From Alitta virens (Eukaryota; Annelida; Polychaeta; Phyllodocida; Nereididae), in the NCBI GenBank assembly GCA_932294295.1, contig OW028573.1, positions 58,877,829 through 58,941,828 of the forward strand: a stretch of 64,000 nucleotides of DNA, written 5' to 3'. Within the stretch, counting starts at the first letter, position 1. The number at the start of each line of letters is the position of its first letter. The translations under genes and the position numbers were made by a program. The notes beneath the pieces were generated by a model that worked only from the letters and a program-made list of their open reading frames with translations, was not told the DNA's origin and searched no databases. Positions 12,440-24,729 of the stretch are shown here, piece after piece.

Positions 12440-15400
12440 ATCCCAGATGCACGCAATAACTCTTTAAGAACTCGGCGTGTCTTTTGAAAGCACCTTGGCT
12501 TTCAGCTGAGGGGAGACAACAGTCTCAGAACAGTCTCAAAATAGTCATCTATAGCGAACAAAGCAAGATAAGACACTATCTATAGAAATCACTTCTCGGC
12601 AGAATATACTACAATTGGCCAGAGTTTTTGTTATGTAGTGATTAGGCGTAAAGACAGGTGCTGATGGATGACAAGTGCTTGACGTCACACAACATGTATT
12701 ATGGTGAATGGAAGAGTAATTTACAATATCAAAGTATGACGCAAAAGCCAGTCCAAATCTAACACTTTAAATACAACAGAAGGAATAAGAGATACACTGT
12801 ACTTAAAATGCTTGTTTGTAAAGTTAATATTCAAAGAATTAAGTGGCAGAGGAAACAGTCTAGGAATATTCATAACTCTATGTGATATTTAATTCAGATT
12901 AATGTCAGATTCAGCAATACAAACTTTGTACTTGATAGACCGTTGCTCTCTTGCACTCTTATCTGCTGAGGGCACTGTAAGAGAATCCGAAATATGGGAA
13001 TTCCGGCCTCAAATACATCAAGGGGATAATACCCGCCACATGAAAGGGGGCAGCTCATGAAAATGGAATTATCTACAAGGGAAATACAATACCAATTTAA
13101 TCCATATTTAAGCCAGCAGCTTGCAGCATTCTGCAACAACCAACGATATCTGACACAATATTTGTTAGCATAATGAATCACCCCATGCCAGAGATTTAGT
13201 GCATTTGCCTCAAGAAGGGGGGGGGGGGGTGTGTTTAGTTAATGACATGTAAATCAATTAAGCTATGCTCGCTGGAGCACTGCATATCTACCACCATATC
13301 GACTCCCACTCTTTCCTCTGTGACTGGCATATTCTCTGATCAAGCCGATGTATGCTCAGTTATGACAGCATGATTCACCCACTCAGTAAAAGTATCATAA
13401 AACAAATACGTTTAGTATGATTCCAGGCATACTGATTAAAGTTTTAAGAACTTGATAGACCGATACAACACGAAAGTTCTGCAATACAAAATGTAAAATG
13501 CGATGCATTGTATTGTATTGCATTTTATCGTCTTGTATGGCGCTGTGTTGTCTCAGATCCACTGATCTGAATGCTATTGAGCTTACATGACCAGCTGCCG
13601 GAGGTTGATATAAATACTCCACTTTCTATAGCATCGGGCTTGTACATTCTCTAAGTGATGGCCCCTTTGAGAATTTTTCGAAGGCTTGGTGTAAAGCTTT
13701 CACCACACCTGTGGAAGGAGGGGAAAGACAATCGTGATGTAGTTCTGGTGGTCTCTCTGACCAAAAATCCAGTTCCACAGATGGGGCGTCTTGAGCTGGG
13801 GCCTCCTCATGTCCGATCAAGACGAGCCCCAAAGTCGACAAGGGTGGTCCAGGATACTTTAGTTTCTGCTTCTGATCTGATACATGGAATGTAAGTCTCC
13901 TTAGATTAACGTTTTAAATGGTTTGACATTACCTTGCCAATTCTTCATCATTACACAAAAAATACTTCAAATCCATCTATACTCTCATTTAATATATACG
14001 AAAACCGAATTATCTTGAGCTACTGTGTATACTAAGTATGTATATTCTATATTGAACTCAGTGGTAATCAAATCACTACAAGAATCTTCAACACACCATA
14101 TACACTACAATCTCTACTTTAGCCTGAAAAAGTTGCTGCTTGAAGACATGTAGAGAGGATTTGTGTAAGCCCTGTGTTGTTATCTGGTTTGTTTCCCACA
14201 CAATCACACTTAGGTGTTGCTAGTGAGCACTTAGTGACTGCACAACACTTGTAAGAGCTAGGTGCGGCGGTGTCTATAATCTAGAGGCAGCACGCACACT
14301 GTTGCCAGTGGTTCTGGTGGCAGAGGGAAGGTCATGTCTCTGGCTCGTGTCCATTACATCTTCCCGCCCCTGCGTGTTCCAAACACCCTCTGAGTGACCT
14401 TCAAACCTCTCACAAACACGTTAGGCAAACGCACGTGCGGCTATCCCAACAAACAAACGTTAACACCTGACGGACGTTAAACACAATAAGGTAGTTTCTG
14501 TGAGCCAAACATCACTCACCACACACACACACAAAAAAAGGAATTTTCGTGAAACCCAGCATCACTTTACATCACTTAGCATCACTTGGTTGTTTTGCAA
14601 GTTCGGGTTACTGCACCTCAGGTTGTGTACACATGAATCGGACCAAAAAATCATTTGTCATGATATGCCTGAATCAAGAGGCGCAGGCACTACGTCTTAA
14701 ATACTCCTACTGGGATATCCAGTGACATGTATATTCCTGGTCTTGTGCATCACCAATGCCTTACAAGGAAGAAACAAAAAGAATATTGTATTAATGCAGG
14801 AAATACAACTTCCTTGTGAGTATCCCATAATGCTGAAATGACGCGAGGGAAGGAAGTGTGGCTGTTAAGTTATGCATAAGGGAAACTGAGCTGCTTCAAG
14901 GGACCTTATGGCCTACAGAGTGGTTCATAACGTTGCTTTTATACCAAAACTAAATGTCTGGTCATTGTGAAGGGCTAATTCAAATGCCAATTCTCACTGA
15001 AGTCGACAAAAATTATACACAGTACATCCTCATGCAATATGGGTGACACTTCTGCGTACAATGTGACAATATCTAAAGTAACAATATCTGAAGAAAACAT
15101 CCATTGGTGGGCAAAACAAATGTAAGAGTCTGTTTTGCAAAATCATTGCATGGATGTTTTCATTCAAGGTTTTACACAACTTGAAGTTCTTGTGGTGTTA
15201 CTCAAACCCCCAACACGTGTTTATGAAACTGCCAAGCCATAAACATTATTCAATACCAAGAACTAGCAGAATAATACAGGGCGTGCTGTCACGTTCAACC
15301 AGCATTCTCTTGCTCTCATGGCTTCTCCCAACCATAATCACCAGAACAAAGCTTTGTGTGAGACCAGGCAGGTTATTGCAAAGGCATTCAACGAGGCCTT

Positions 15401-17204
15401 GTGGTTCCGTGGCTGGTGTCAACATCACTTCAATTGTTTGTGTAAAAGCCACAAAGCCTAAGGTTGCAAGCTTCATTGAATTTTCCAATGGATTGGCTCT
15501 TAGTAAAACTAATGGATTTACCTTTCATCCTAAAGACAATGAACAAGAGTAGCATGGCCCTATTTGCCAGCAATGTCTGATCTAAGGAGTATCAACAGAT
15601 TGTTAGCAAAATGCTTCATTTGCACCGATAATAATACACCCTGCAGCACAAAGACACACTAGCCAAATCATGACAACAAGATTACGGGATGACATGGTTA
15701 GCGCTCTGTATAAGTCAATATAGACACCAAGTGTTTGCTGACTTGCAACGCACTAAATAAAGCCAGTCACGGATTGAAGGGTGTGTTTTATTCCAGGACT
15801 GCCTGCAGCTTGTACACAATCTTAGTATAAACATAGAGGCCAGCATGCAGACCTGTAGAGCCGCCAAGGTCTCTAGGCAGGCTGATTTGTAGCCAGTGGC
15901 AGAGGCGTGAAATTAGCACAGCCAGCCACTTTGCCAATGGCTTGATAGATGTAGCGCCTGAACAAATTAGCACGGCACTGCTGACAAGCAAAACAAGGAC
16001 TGTTAATCATGAGACATGCGCCAAATTCTGCCTCTAATGAAGCTGGCCCCGCTGGTGCAGCAATGGGTGGCCAGGCAATAAAGAAAAAGTGCGGAGCCCT
16101 GCGCTACACCCGGCTCTTCTATTCCCTGGTAATTAGGTCGAGCCCTTGCCTTTACTTCATCTCCATAGAGCTGCACTGCTCCTGCATTGCTTCCACCGTT
16201 TTTCATTATTCCCCTGCAACTTCACACCTTCCTTTCTAACAATCCAACACCTTCAAAAGAACCTGTCATATCTGCATTTCACAAAACATATCGCCTTCCA
16301 AAGCTTCATGATACCGCGATCCTTTCAATGTTTTTTGTCTAACAAAACCTTGTGCCAGCCTGGTGTCTCTGTCGTTCGTCGCATTTCAAAGGCAGAATCA
16401 GGAGTTCAACAAACTCACGCAATCTAACACTGATGTGAACCTAATGTGTTTTGACATATACAATTTCATAATGAAGCCACCGAACTCATGTTGTCGAGCT
16501 TCATCAAACAAATCAATTGTCACATAACTAACACCTTCTTTAAACCTGTTCTTCTTTAAACGTTCAGGCAAACATGAAATCACAAAGAATTCGTATAACC
16601 TATCTGTATGGGGAGTTTATAACATCTACTTTCCCTCTATGTTATGTAGTTACTATTCCCAGATAAACCTATGTTCTGTGTACCACACTTGCTTTCTATG
16701 TATTACACATTCTCTCAGAAAGTATAATCTGGAGAGACGTAAAACTGTATAGCTCTCCACCGGATACAATATACATGTACACGCCATTCAGCGAGTTGAC
16801 TGAGTCAACCGTAGTGAATTAGTTTTGTGACAGCATCTGGTCCTAGGTATCACATCTTTTTCCATATCGCGAAATGATGACATCCACGGCAAATACATTT
16901 TATGTGAGTCTGAAATATTCAGGAGCAGTAAAAGCAAAGGCAGAGCACATCTGTGGAGAGGGAGACAGAGCCGTAGGAGGCTGAAGAAGCCATGGTTCTG
17001 TTTCCATTAACTGAAAATGGGCAGGGTGCGCAGGTTAAGCCTGATAAACATGACATGGTGCACAGCAATCTAGTTAAGTACGACCAGACAAACACTCTGA
17101 GATATTCCTAGATACATATCTGCTGTTTGCCAGCCAGTCTCGAGGCAAGACGTTATCGGGCTCTAGAGCAGGGCCAAAAATACCACGGACTGGCTTCTGA
17201 GAAA

Positions 17205-17224
17205 CAGCAGCAGCAGCAGCAGCA
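17205..17224. repeat. CAG repeat
   Basis: Six CAG units and a partial, followed by AAAAGAAGCAGAAGCAAC. In the talin intron. Confidence 0.9.
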
Positions 17225-18117
17225 AAAGAAGCAGAAGCAACTACTTCTCTTGCCTTATGTAACGCAGAGCATCCTCTTGCCCAGTGCTTTGCATCCAGCG
17301 CCATCCTTGGCCTTCATCCATGGTCTCCATCCAAGGCCTTGTTGATTCTGCACCAGAAAACCCGGCCTCCTCAGCACTATCAAATCGCTATCTTAAGTCA
17401 TCATCAAGTGGGCTTGCAGCCTAATCAATACCTTTTCAGCCTGCTCTAGTATGTTTTGTTTGAGCTGAGGTCTTGGTAAATATTAGCTGTGCACATTTGT
17501 GGTGGCGTTTTCCTCTACGCCTCCAGTCAAAAGGGATGCCATATGCTCTCTGTCCCCCCCCCCCCTCCTGCCATCCATGTGTTATTTCTCCACTTCTGCA
17601 CATAAACTCAACACTCAACTGGCCCCGGGCTACGGAGTCTCATGACACAAAGCTCTGTTGGAAATTCCTCATATGTTTTTGAGTTTCATTCGCCATGGGC
17701 ACTGCATCCAACCTGCTTCAGATTCTCTATATAGAGATGTAATTGTTGGGCCTCAAAAATAGATGGATTTCGCATGCAATTTTTTTCTAGGTGGTTAACT
17801 GAAAAATAGAGATGTCACAACAGCTCCAGACGGCAGAAAGAGAAAGTCATTACTGAAGAATGGATTTTACAATGGAGTCAATAAAAGGATTGTTATTTGA
17901 GGGAAATCGATGAAAGTAAGACTGCAGTTGTACCTTAGCCTCAAGGATTATGAAGACGTTGACCTCAGACAGAATCAGATCAAACCACACCGAACTTGTG
18001 TCCGAGCTTTCAGTTCCAATCGGATCATGCCATTCTTTTGTTACAGGTCAATGTTTTTGGAGTCAGACCAAACAAGGCAATCAAATGCAGCGGTTATGCT
18101 ATTGCCAGTAACATACT

Positions 18118-18250
18118 ACAGAGGGCGCTGGCAGGTCACGCCCTGGCGTCAAAGTAGCGGGTCACGTGACTCCTGCTCACGTTGAGACATCAACATTTGA
18201 AGCGGCCAGGCGGATCAGAGGAGAGGGCAGGGCAAAGATAGACGTTACGT
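18118..18250. promoter_or_regulatory. CpG-rich islet with GTCACGTGAC palindrome and CTCF-like motif
   Basis: About ten CpG in 130 bases. It opens with ACAGAGGGCGCTGGC, which fits the CTCF core, and contains the perfect 10-bp palindrome GTCACGTGAC at 18161-18170, the optimum of the TFEB/MITF (CLEAR) type, plus two further ACGT cores near 18242-18250. It lies inside a talin intron about 3.3 kb downstream of the start exon, so an intronic enhancer or an alternative promoter is the natural reading. Confidence 0.4.
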
Positions 18251-18721
18251 GGACTTGCATCACAAGAATCACATTTCAGAGCAACCAATGCCTCCTGCCA
18301 CTGTCAGCCACAGCCAGCCAGTCCGCCACAGTCAAGCAGGCCAGTGTAAAGAGTGACTCTCCAACGTGCCAGGCGCCATGTTTGTCTAGTCCCCATCCGC
18401 CGAGAGGTGGCGTGTGCAGACCTCGTCAGACAGGGTTACGAACCACACCAATCCATCCATTACCCTCTTATGCCTCTAAGAACCCCGCCTTTTTTTAACT
18501 TCAGTGATTTATGACTGGAAAATGGCAGTGATCTACGACAGCCTCAATGTACTAAGCGCTAACACTTAGAGCCCGTGCTCCTCCATGTCTCTGGCCCTAG
18601 GGTCTCACTTCTTTTATTTTTTTATTCTCTTCTTCACTTTTTTTTCTTTCTAGGCATGGTTTTAGTGTTCCAACACCACTGGTCTACCACATAAGTAACA
18701 AATCATATGTTTGAACCAAGT

Positions 18722-18915
18722 ATGACTTTGTCTTCTCCAAATGGGCGGAGAATGGGTTGTGCCTCCCTTTACAAGTAAGTCAACTCAACACTAATTTATA
18801 CCATGCTATAAGCACTACTTGCATTTCACGATTCAGCTCACAAAAAGCATTCATGGCATGAATGGAACCCACGACCTACTGAGAAGCTGGCTAGCGTGTT
18901 AACCACAATAACCAC
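18722..18915 (-). mobile_element. tRNA-derived SINE relic, second family
   Basis: On the minus strand, GTGGTTAACACGCTAGCC (A-box region) is followed about 30 bases on by GGTCGTGGGTTCCATTC (B box with one mismatch), the layout of a tRNA promoter. The sequence beyond, through about 18722, differs from family 1. The head cannot fold into a good cloverleaf, so this is a decayed SINE and not a tRNA gene. The left limit is uncertain. Confidence 0.5.
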
Positions 18916-20157
18916 CAGTGCCAAGAATATTCTTTAGGAATCTTGTCTTTTTTAGCAATTCTAATCCGCTAACCATGCATGGGAGTTATGAATCACTCTA
19001 GCTTCTTTTCCAGAAAGTGGCATCTTTTAACAGTAACCTGGCGTTCCTTTTTCTCCTTAATAATTCACAGATGCAGTGTCAATTCTGATTTTCATTCAAT
19101 GCGTCCATTTTAGAGGCAGGCGAAACTATTTGCAAAGACTGTTTGGTTGACAATGACATCGATCAGCCTCGCTCTGGTTACAATGAAAGACACGTGACCA
19201 AGAAAGGGGAAGCAGCACGAGTATTTAAGCAATTCCATGATGGTTGCCAATTCCATCGCTGGTGGGGCTATTTCTCCAATGCACGGATGAGGCCCAAGTG
19301 AGAAAACATATGCATATTGATGTGCATGAGTTTAATGCTCAAAAAGGAGAGTTGTGCATGATTGTGGTTCTCAAAAAGGACAGAATTTGACAGGAGACAA
19401 GTTGCAGGTCCAGGAGATTTCGCCAATATTTACATCTGCTTCAGCAGACAGCCTCCATCGATTTTCCATGTTGATATCCTTTTTTCATTGTGCAGGAAAA
19501 AACTTTTTAAAGCAGCTGAAGCATTATGATCGCTATGAAACCGCCTGGTTAAACATGGCAGCTATTGTCAGCCAATGATGAAGAGTTTTACATCATTAAA
19601 TATCACAATATTACACAAACACTGTGGGCTTACAGAGCTGCCAGCTAAAGCACATCTCAGCCAGTTTGCTGACAACCCAACGTTTTAACCAACAACTTCT
19701 TTTTATAATGTTCATTTTCAAAATCACACTCGCGTTTACCATTTCTCCACCCGTTAAAATTTTCATTTTGATCGAGTCACTTTTTGATTTATTTTAAGCA
19801 GAAAACTTGAGCCGCTGCATTACTCGGAATGAAATGTGACGGAATGTTTCATCAGTTATGAAAATTGCTTGATCTCCTGAAATGACGGAGAAAAAATGAA
19901 ACACTGCACCTGAGTTAAGATTCTCGACTGCTTCATAAGCACGCAGGAAGGAAGTTTCTTTCTATCGGTGAATGGAAAACTACGTGAATCACATCACAGT
20001 AACATGATATTTTCAGACAATATTCTATTCCTGTATCTGCAGAGAAACCATTTTTGGAAATTGGTGATAGTTACACTAAATGTCATACTCCTACATATCA
20101 CACACGTTTCCTATTTAGACAAAGAAATGTTTTACTTTCAAAGGAAAGCACCGAGTG

Positions 20158-20325
20158 GTGGTGGATAAGGGTTTTACGTCCTGTATTTCTGCACCTATTG
20201 GGCTAATAAGGACAGGTAGAGACCATGGCAATGAGACGAAGGATTAAATAGCCATCCAACATAGGCTCGGCCGGGAATTGAACCCGGGACCCAGTAGTTG
20301 GAAGCCCAGCGCGCTACCCACCCTA
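20158..20325 (-). mobile_element. tRNA-derived SINE, family 1, copy A
   Basis: Read on the minus strand it has a tRNA-like head with an A-box-like TGGGTAGCGCGCTGG and a B box GGGTTCAATTCCC in a run of CCGGG pairs. The body is shared with copy B (GGATGGCTATTTAATCC type), and the 3' tail reads AGGTGCAGAAATACAGGACG and ends in CCCTTATCCACCA. It is probably near full length. It lies in the same orientation as talin, inside its intron. Confidence 0.75.
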
Positions 20326-20498
20326 AGGAAAGTGCCGAAACAAAACTACTAAGTATGGTCTACATTGTACTTTTGAAATGATTTGTCAGGGAAAATTACT
20401 GAATATCGACACATCACACCTAGCTGTTTCGCTGAGGATTTTGTGACCATTAGGTAAAAGGAAAACAAGGTATTCACAGTGATTTGGGTTGAACAGAG

Positions 20499-20537
20499 GA
20501 CAAGAAAGGGACAAGAAAGGGACAAGAAAGGGACAAT
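20499..20537. repeat. 11-bp tandem repeat GACAAGAAAGG (3.3 units)
   Basis: Three perfect units and a partial fourth. The period is the same as the array at 38170 but the sequence is unrelated. Confidence 0.85.
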
Positions 20538-21449
20538 TGTTGAAGGCACGTCCAGTGGTCAGAGGACATGGATTCTTTGTGATCCTGCCATCTCACAGTG
20601 CTAATGGTGGTGGCGATTCACACTATGTCATGCACAGCAATCCTCAGTTTATGAGCTCAGCTCATCTTCATTCATTGCAGATGGTCAGCCTTAACCGTTG
20701 CAATTACCCTTAAAACGTGCGCTTACAATACATCTCAGCGCGCATGCTCGGTAGGTTATTCTGACCTCATTATGCATGCACTCTGACCTCTAGCCTAATT
20801 CCTTCCATTACGTTTTAATTAACAACAAAGGTCATTAGGGGCCTGAGATTAAATCAGATGATTGCCACAGCTTTTGGGAGCTTACATCTTACATGCAAGA
20901 CGTGCCTCGTGGGGCAAGCAACAGACAGCGTAGAAAAGAATTCAGAACTTTCTCAATTAAAATTGTGAAATTCTGGGGGTAAAATGTAGTTACATTTCTT
21001 TTGTCGCCTATCTGCTCTTCCGCAAAATAACTTGAATAAACGCTATGGTATTTCAAAGGCTTTTCGCAATAAATTAAAAACACAAGATCTTTGAAGTTTA
21101 AATTGTTCAGAGGCAAAACCCTAACACAATTTTCGCACACCTTTTGACACGAATATTAATACATTTGAAAAATCATTGGTATACTAAGTGCATAAGAGAC
21201 AAGGATTCTTCAATATGTAGTTTAACACTTTTCAGGGCTAGCAATGCAAGACAGGTCCTCTACCAAATTTGCTTTAAACACATTACTTGAAAAAACCACC
21301 TCTTTTATCAAAGGGAAATTAATTACATCCGTATGTGCAAAAACTGGTAAATATGCAATCATCAGTCTTTTTAAAAACCTTTTCCAGCAAAAATCCCTCT
21401 GGCAGTTCTGCCATAAAGAAGACACTACGATGAAAAAATATCAACTTAC

Positions 21450-21585
21450 GTTGTCCGGCATTGCAGTCCGGGATCTTCTCTCGGATGATTTTGCAAGCAT
21501 CGAAGACGATCGTCGAAGGATCAAACTGCATCGTCTTGACGACATTGTAGCCGACTACGCTGATCTTCAGCGACAACGTAGCCAT
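21450..21585 (-). CDS. TLN: Talin, first coding exon (F0 subdomain, residues 1-45)
   Basis: The exon starts with ATG at 21585 and reads MATLSLKISVVGYNVVKTMQ, then FDPSTIVFDACKIIREKI, then PDCNAGQ, plus one base of a split codon. This is the N-terminus of talin, the F0 ubiquitin-like subdomain of the FERM head, which helps recruit talin to the membrane and binds Rap1-GTP in vertebrates. The basic residues at 17, 32 and 37 sit where human talin-1 has Lys15, Arg30 and Arg35, the Rap1-contacting residues, so that surface looks kept. Relative to human talin there are two extra residues in the first beta-hairpin (VVGYN against IGN); as I recall, fly talin has the same longer hairpin. The exon ends in phase 1 at a donor reading C|GTAAGT. 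An overlapping 190-codon frame on the plus strand is a shadow. Confidence 0.95.
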
Positions 21586-21610
21586 TGTGCCGCCCTTCCT
21601 TCACTCAAAA
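21586..21610 (-). other. TLN: Talin 5' UTR segment and upstream 3' splice site
   Basis: Immediately upstream of the talin ATG are 25 bases of 5' UTR. They are preceded, read on the minus strand, by a long pyrimidine tract of TTCTTCTTCTTTTC type ending in TTTTGCAG. This is a textbook 3' splice site, so the start-codon exon is not the first exon. The real transcription start lies further right, behind at least one non-coding exon. The bases just before the ATG read GGCACA, with a purine at -3 as expected for efficient initiation. Confidence 0.8.
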
Positions 21611-23592
21611 CTGCAAAAGAAAAGAAGAAGAATGTGGTAAAGTACATGTTAGATAAACTAAACTCACAAAAGGCTTCATTAAGGCATTGTGTAATGTTGC
21701 TCATAAGTAAAACCGATTTATTTTATAACTCGTTTTTTCAAAATATATCCAAAAATATTGTGACACCGCTTGCATTACAAAGTATAACCTTCAACGACAT
21801 CATGCTTAAAAATTAATGATCTGAGGGCATATAGTTCTCCTTTTCAATGCATTGCATTTTAATGCTCTATATTTCAGCGTATGTAATTCTATGCGACTTC
21901 AATCAAAGAAACCGAAGTCAGAAATGGGAAATGGAAAGCCATAAAAGCAAGTAAACATCAATCAGTCAGGAAATCACAAAACTAAGAGAAACCCTGAAGA
22001 AGGAACTTGACAACCGCTTTAATGTTACAAAAGGCAAGCACCTTATAAGGCATGTTTCGTAACAAAAGCTAAGCTTTTCACAGATAAACATGAAATATAT
22101 CATGGCTTCTTGTTTTTCTAAAGAATGATTACAAACAGTTGTTTAATAAAAACTGACACTTTAAAAGCTTCTCTAAAATTAACCGGAAAAAAAACTTTTT
22201 TTTATTTTGAAAAATGCATTTCTCATTTCAAAACGGGCAACTTGTTAACTTCAGGCCAAACAATGACTCACACACATTACCAATATTTGAAGGTTTTACC
22301 AATATTTGAAGGTTTACATTTTGACGAAGTCACATGAAATATCTAACATCTTTCAACTAGTTGCAAACCAATTTACATACTGTGATGACACAGCTGTGTG
22401 TGTTTCTTCAAAGTGGACGGTAAATCAGATTTGTTGTTTTCACCAATTCTTTAACAAAATAACCAACCATGAGTTTTTATCAGAGCAACCAAGGCATTGA
22501 CTGATCTTCCCACCTGATGGGGTGTACAATGATAACCTTTAACTTATCTTGTGTTAAGAATCAATACCATGTCCAGGTGATAAACAATAAGTCTGGACAT
22601 GAAGATCATTTGTCACATTAGACCACAGCTCACTGCAGGTGTTTTATTCTGTACAGCCACAGTAAAACTTTACAACAAAGAGAACAAACGCACATGGTGC
22701 GACAAGGTTCTAAAGAGTGATGTTACAGGTTGGGTGATAGACAAAAAGCTGATATCTCATCAAAGACACAAGCCTATGATACATGAGAGATATGGTTTGT
22801 TCACCAACTTCAAAGAGAGTTATCAAGCATCCAGGTAGACACAAAGTGGCCCATTGTGAATGCACTTCGATTCCAGGCAAATGTTGCAGGCTCTACGCCA
22901 TGTGTACTGGCTCAGCAAATATGCTGACAATGTGTGGAAGAACGCAATCTATGGAGTGTTTCATACTACCGTTATATACAGGCAATATTAGCATGAGAAG
23001 TTGATACGAAGTACACGTGATTCAAAACATCCCACAATACTTGGGGATATTATCTTATTCCAATGAACTACTCTAGAGTGCCACATGAATGGGTTTAGAC
23101 ATATAGGAGCACACGATATTAAAATGTCATACGATTCAGAAAGTTATACCCATAATTCAAATGAAACGCCATTTAAAAAGTGACGATTGAGGATGAAACG
23201 ACAACGTAATGTACCATATTCAACAATATGGTATACCCTATTCAATTTCGTCCAAGCATGGACGAAGCAGCTATACCTAATAGTCACCACCGAAGTCAGA
23301 ATATAGCACTCAGTTTACGTGCAGTTATGTCACGAAATTCATACATCTTGTAACCTTTCTGACCTAGAAGAAAGGGTTACAGTCATTTAGTTGCAAAGGC
23401 ACCAGGTGTCAGTTCTCCACGAGGTAAATACAGAGGTCTTTGTGGCCTATATAACACGGCCTTCTACCTGAATGCTCTTCTATTCTACCCAAGATTTTCA
23501 TTGCAAAATTTCCATCCACACCCAAGCCACGTTCCCATAAAATGGCTTACTGTGGCCCTGAGCTGCCTATGTAATTTCCTGCTCATAGCAAT

Positions 23593-23622
23593 ATAGGATT
23601 ACGGATATAACCGTAATTCTAT
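23593..23622. repeat. Hairpin with 12-bp arms
   Basis: ATAGGATTACGG, then ATATAA, then CCGTAATTCTAT; one mismatch in the stem. Confidence 0.5.
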
Positions 23623-24729
23623 CACTTAATGACATGTCTCCAGCTAAACGGCTGCTGTTATCCTTTATTAAACATCTCATTATGCAATAGGAAGAGTCTC
23701 AAATAGGCATTAAATTTAGGGAGGGTGTTCATGCCATTCATCTCCCTCTAGCTTTTATTAAGCCACCAGGGAAGTCTACCTTATGGAGAAAGCAGTCATA
23801 TATCAAGGTCCCCTCCAGAAACTGTATAATACATCTTAGGAATAAAGACTAGCCGCCACATTTTTGATTTGTCATTTTGGTGATTACCTCAAAAGCCAGG
23901 GGCAAGCCTCAGCATCCAATTTCACGTGGTGGAGAATACTTTCAGGAAACAGAAACAAGGCGAAATTGGAAAATGTGGCTGAGGCGACTTAACCATGTTT
24001 ATGGTTTGCTTAATTGACACCTCATCAGTCTGTTGGGCGGCTGGAATGTACCTGGTACTAAATGGTAAACCAGGTCTTTAACATGGGCTTTCAGCTACAG
24101 ATTACAATGACATGTACTTTGTGACAACCTGAGGTTTCAAACACAACAGAAAGAAGAAGAAACCTTTCAGTTTCACCAAAATCACAAACATTGTAATCAG
24201 GCGGTAATAACATAAGCAATGACATGGATTACAGGGAGAGGGCAATTTCGATGTGGAATCAGATTTGAAGCAGAGCTCTACAACAGACCTTATTGACAAA
24301 AACCAAAGAGCACTAGATGCTATTTTAAGGACTGTAGCCATCCATTGGAAAAGCACAAAAGCTGCAGAGCTGGGTAGTTGCTGCAGTTAACTGCAGTCAG
24401 GACATGACAATTTCATTGCAAGAGCATTGCAGCAACAGAGGATCCTTTCAGGCCAGATGTCAACTAATGGCTGTGATAGACTGCTATTGATACAGCAGGA
24501 AATACTAGCATTACAGAGCCACAAAGCATTCTTTCAAAGAGCCCCAGTCACTGGCATCCACTAGAAGTCAGGTGCTGTCAGCTGAGCAATTATGGAGCAA
24601 GAGCAGTTCACAGATAAATGCAGCTGGGGACAAGTGCTCAGTATAACTTCTGACGATCTTTAAAATCTGTGATGATGTTTAGATGCGATTAAACCGGACT
24701 CCCTTCTATGATATGTCTGGCAGATGATA

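Larger units (their letters stand above)
11986..21449 (-). other. Talin intron between coding exons 1 and 2
   Basis: This is a 9464-bp phase-1 intron with a GTAAGT donor and a TTTCAG acceptor. Inside it I see a paired CACGTG motif (12414-12439), a perfect TGACGTCA (12680-12687), a 13-base G run (13217), an isolated GC-richer open stretch on the plus strand (13656-13889), an open minus-strand frame (about 15246-15530), a CAG tract (17205), a C run (17554), a CpG-rich islet with a GTCACGTGAC palindrome (18118-18250), and two SINE-type insertions (18.8 and 20.2 kb). None of the longer open frames resembles a protein I know. I also looked for an internal microRNA hairpin of the miR-190 type, known from talin introns in other animals, and did not find it. 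Confidence 0.85.
1..21610 (-). other. TLN: Talin gene, 5' part (partial; continues off the left edge)
   Basis: Span of the talin gene visible here, transcribed right to left. Talin is a large cytoplasmic adaptor that activates integrins and links them to actin at cell-matrix adhesions. Only the 5' end of the transcript is present: the exon with the start codon and the next coding exon, with a 9464-bp intron between them and more than 11.8 kb of the following intron. Coding sequence in the window gives 78 residues of a protein that is normally about 2,500 residues long. The exon pattern, a start exon ending after the 45th codon and a short second exon ending after the Arg-Asn-Gly motif, matches the layout I recall for vertebrate talins. 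Most invertebrates carry one talin co-orthologous to vertebrate TLN1 and TLN2, so the symbol is generic. Confidence 0.9.

Noticed and set aside
11986..21449. Search for miR-190, which is hosted in talin introns in vertebrates and flies
   Set aside because: I looked for GATATGTTTGATAT and its complement across both talin introns and the rest of the window and did not see it. In other animals it sits in a later intron, which would be outside this window.
21244..21816. 190-codon plus-strand frame, the longest in the window
   Set aside because: It is antisense to the talin start exon and its splice site; the talin protein match is on the other strand, so this is a shadow.
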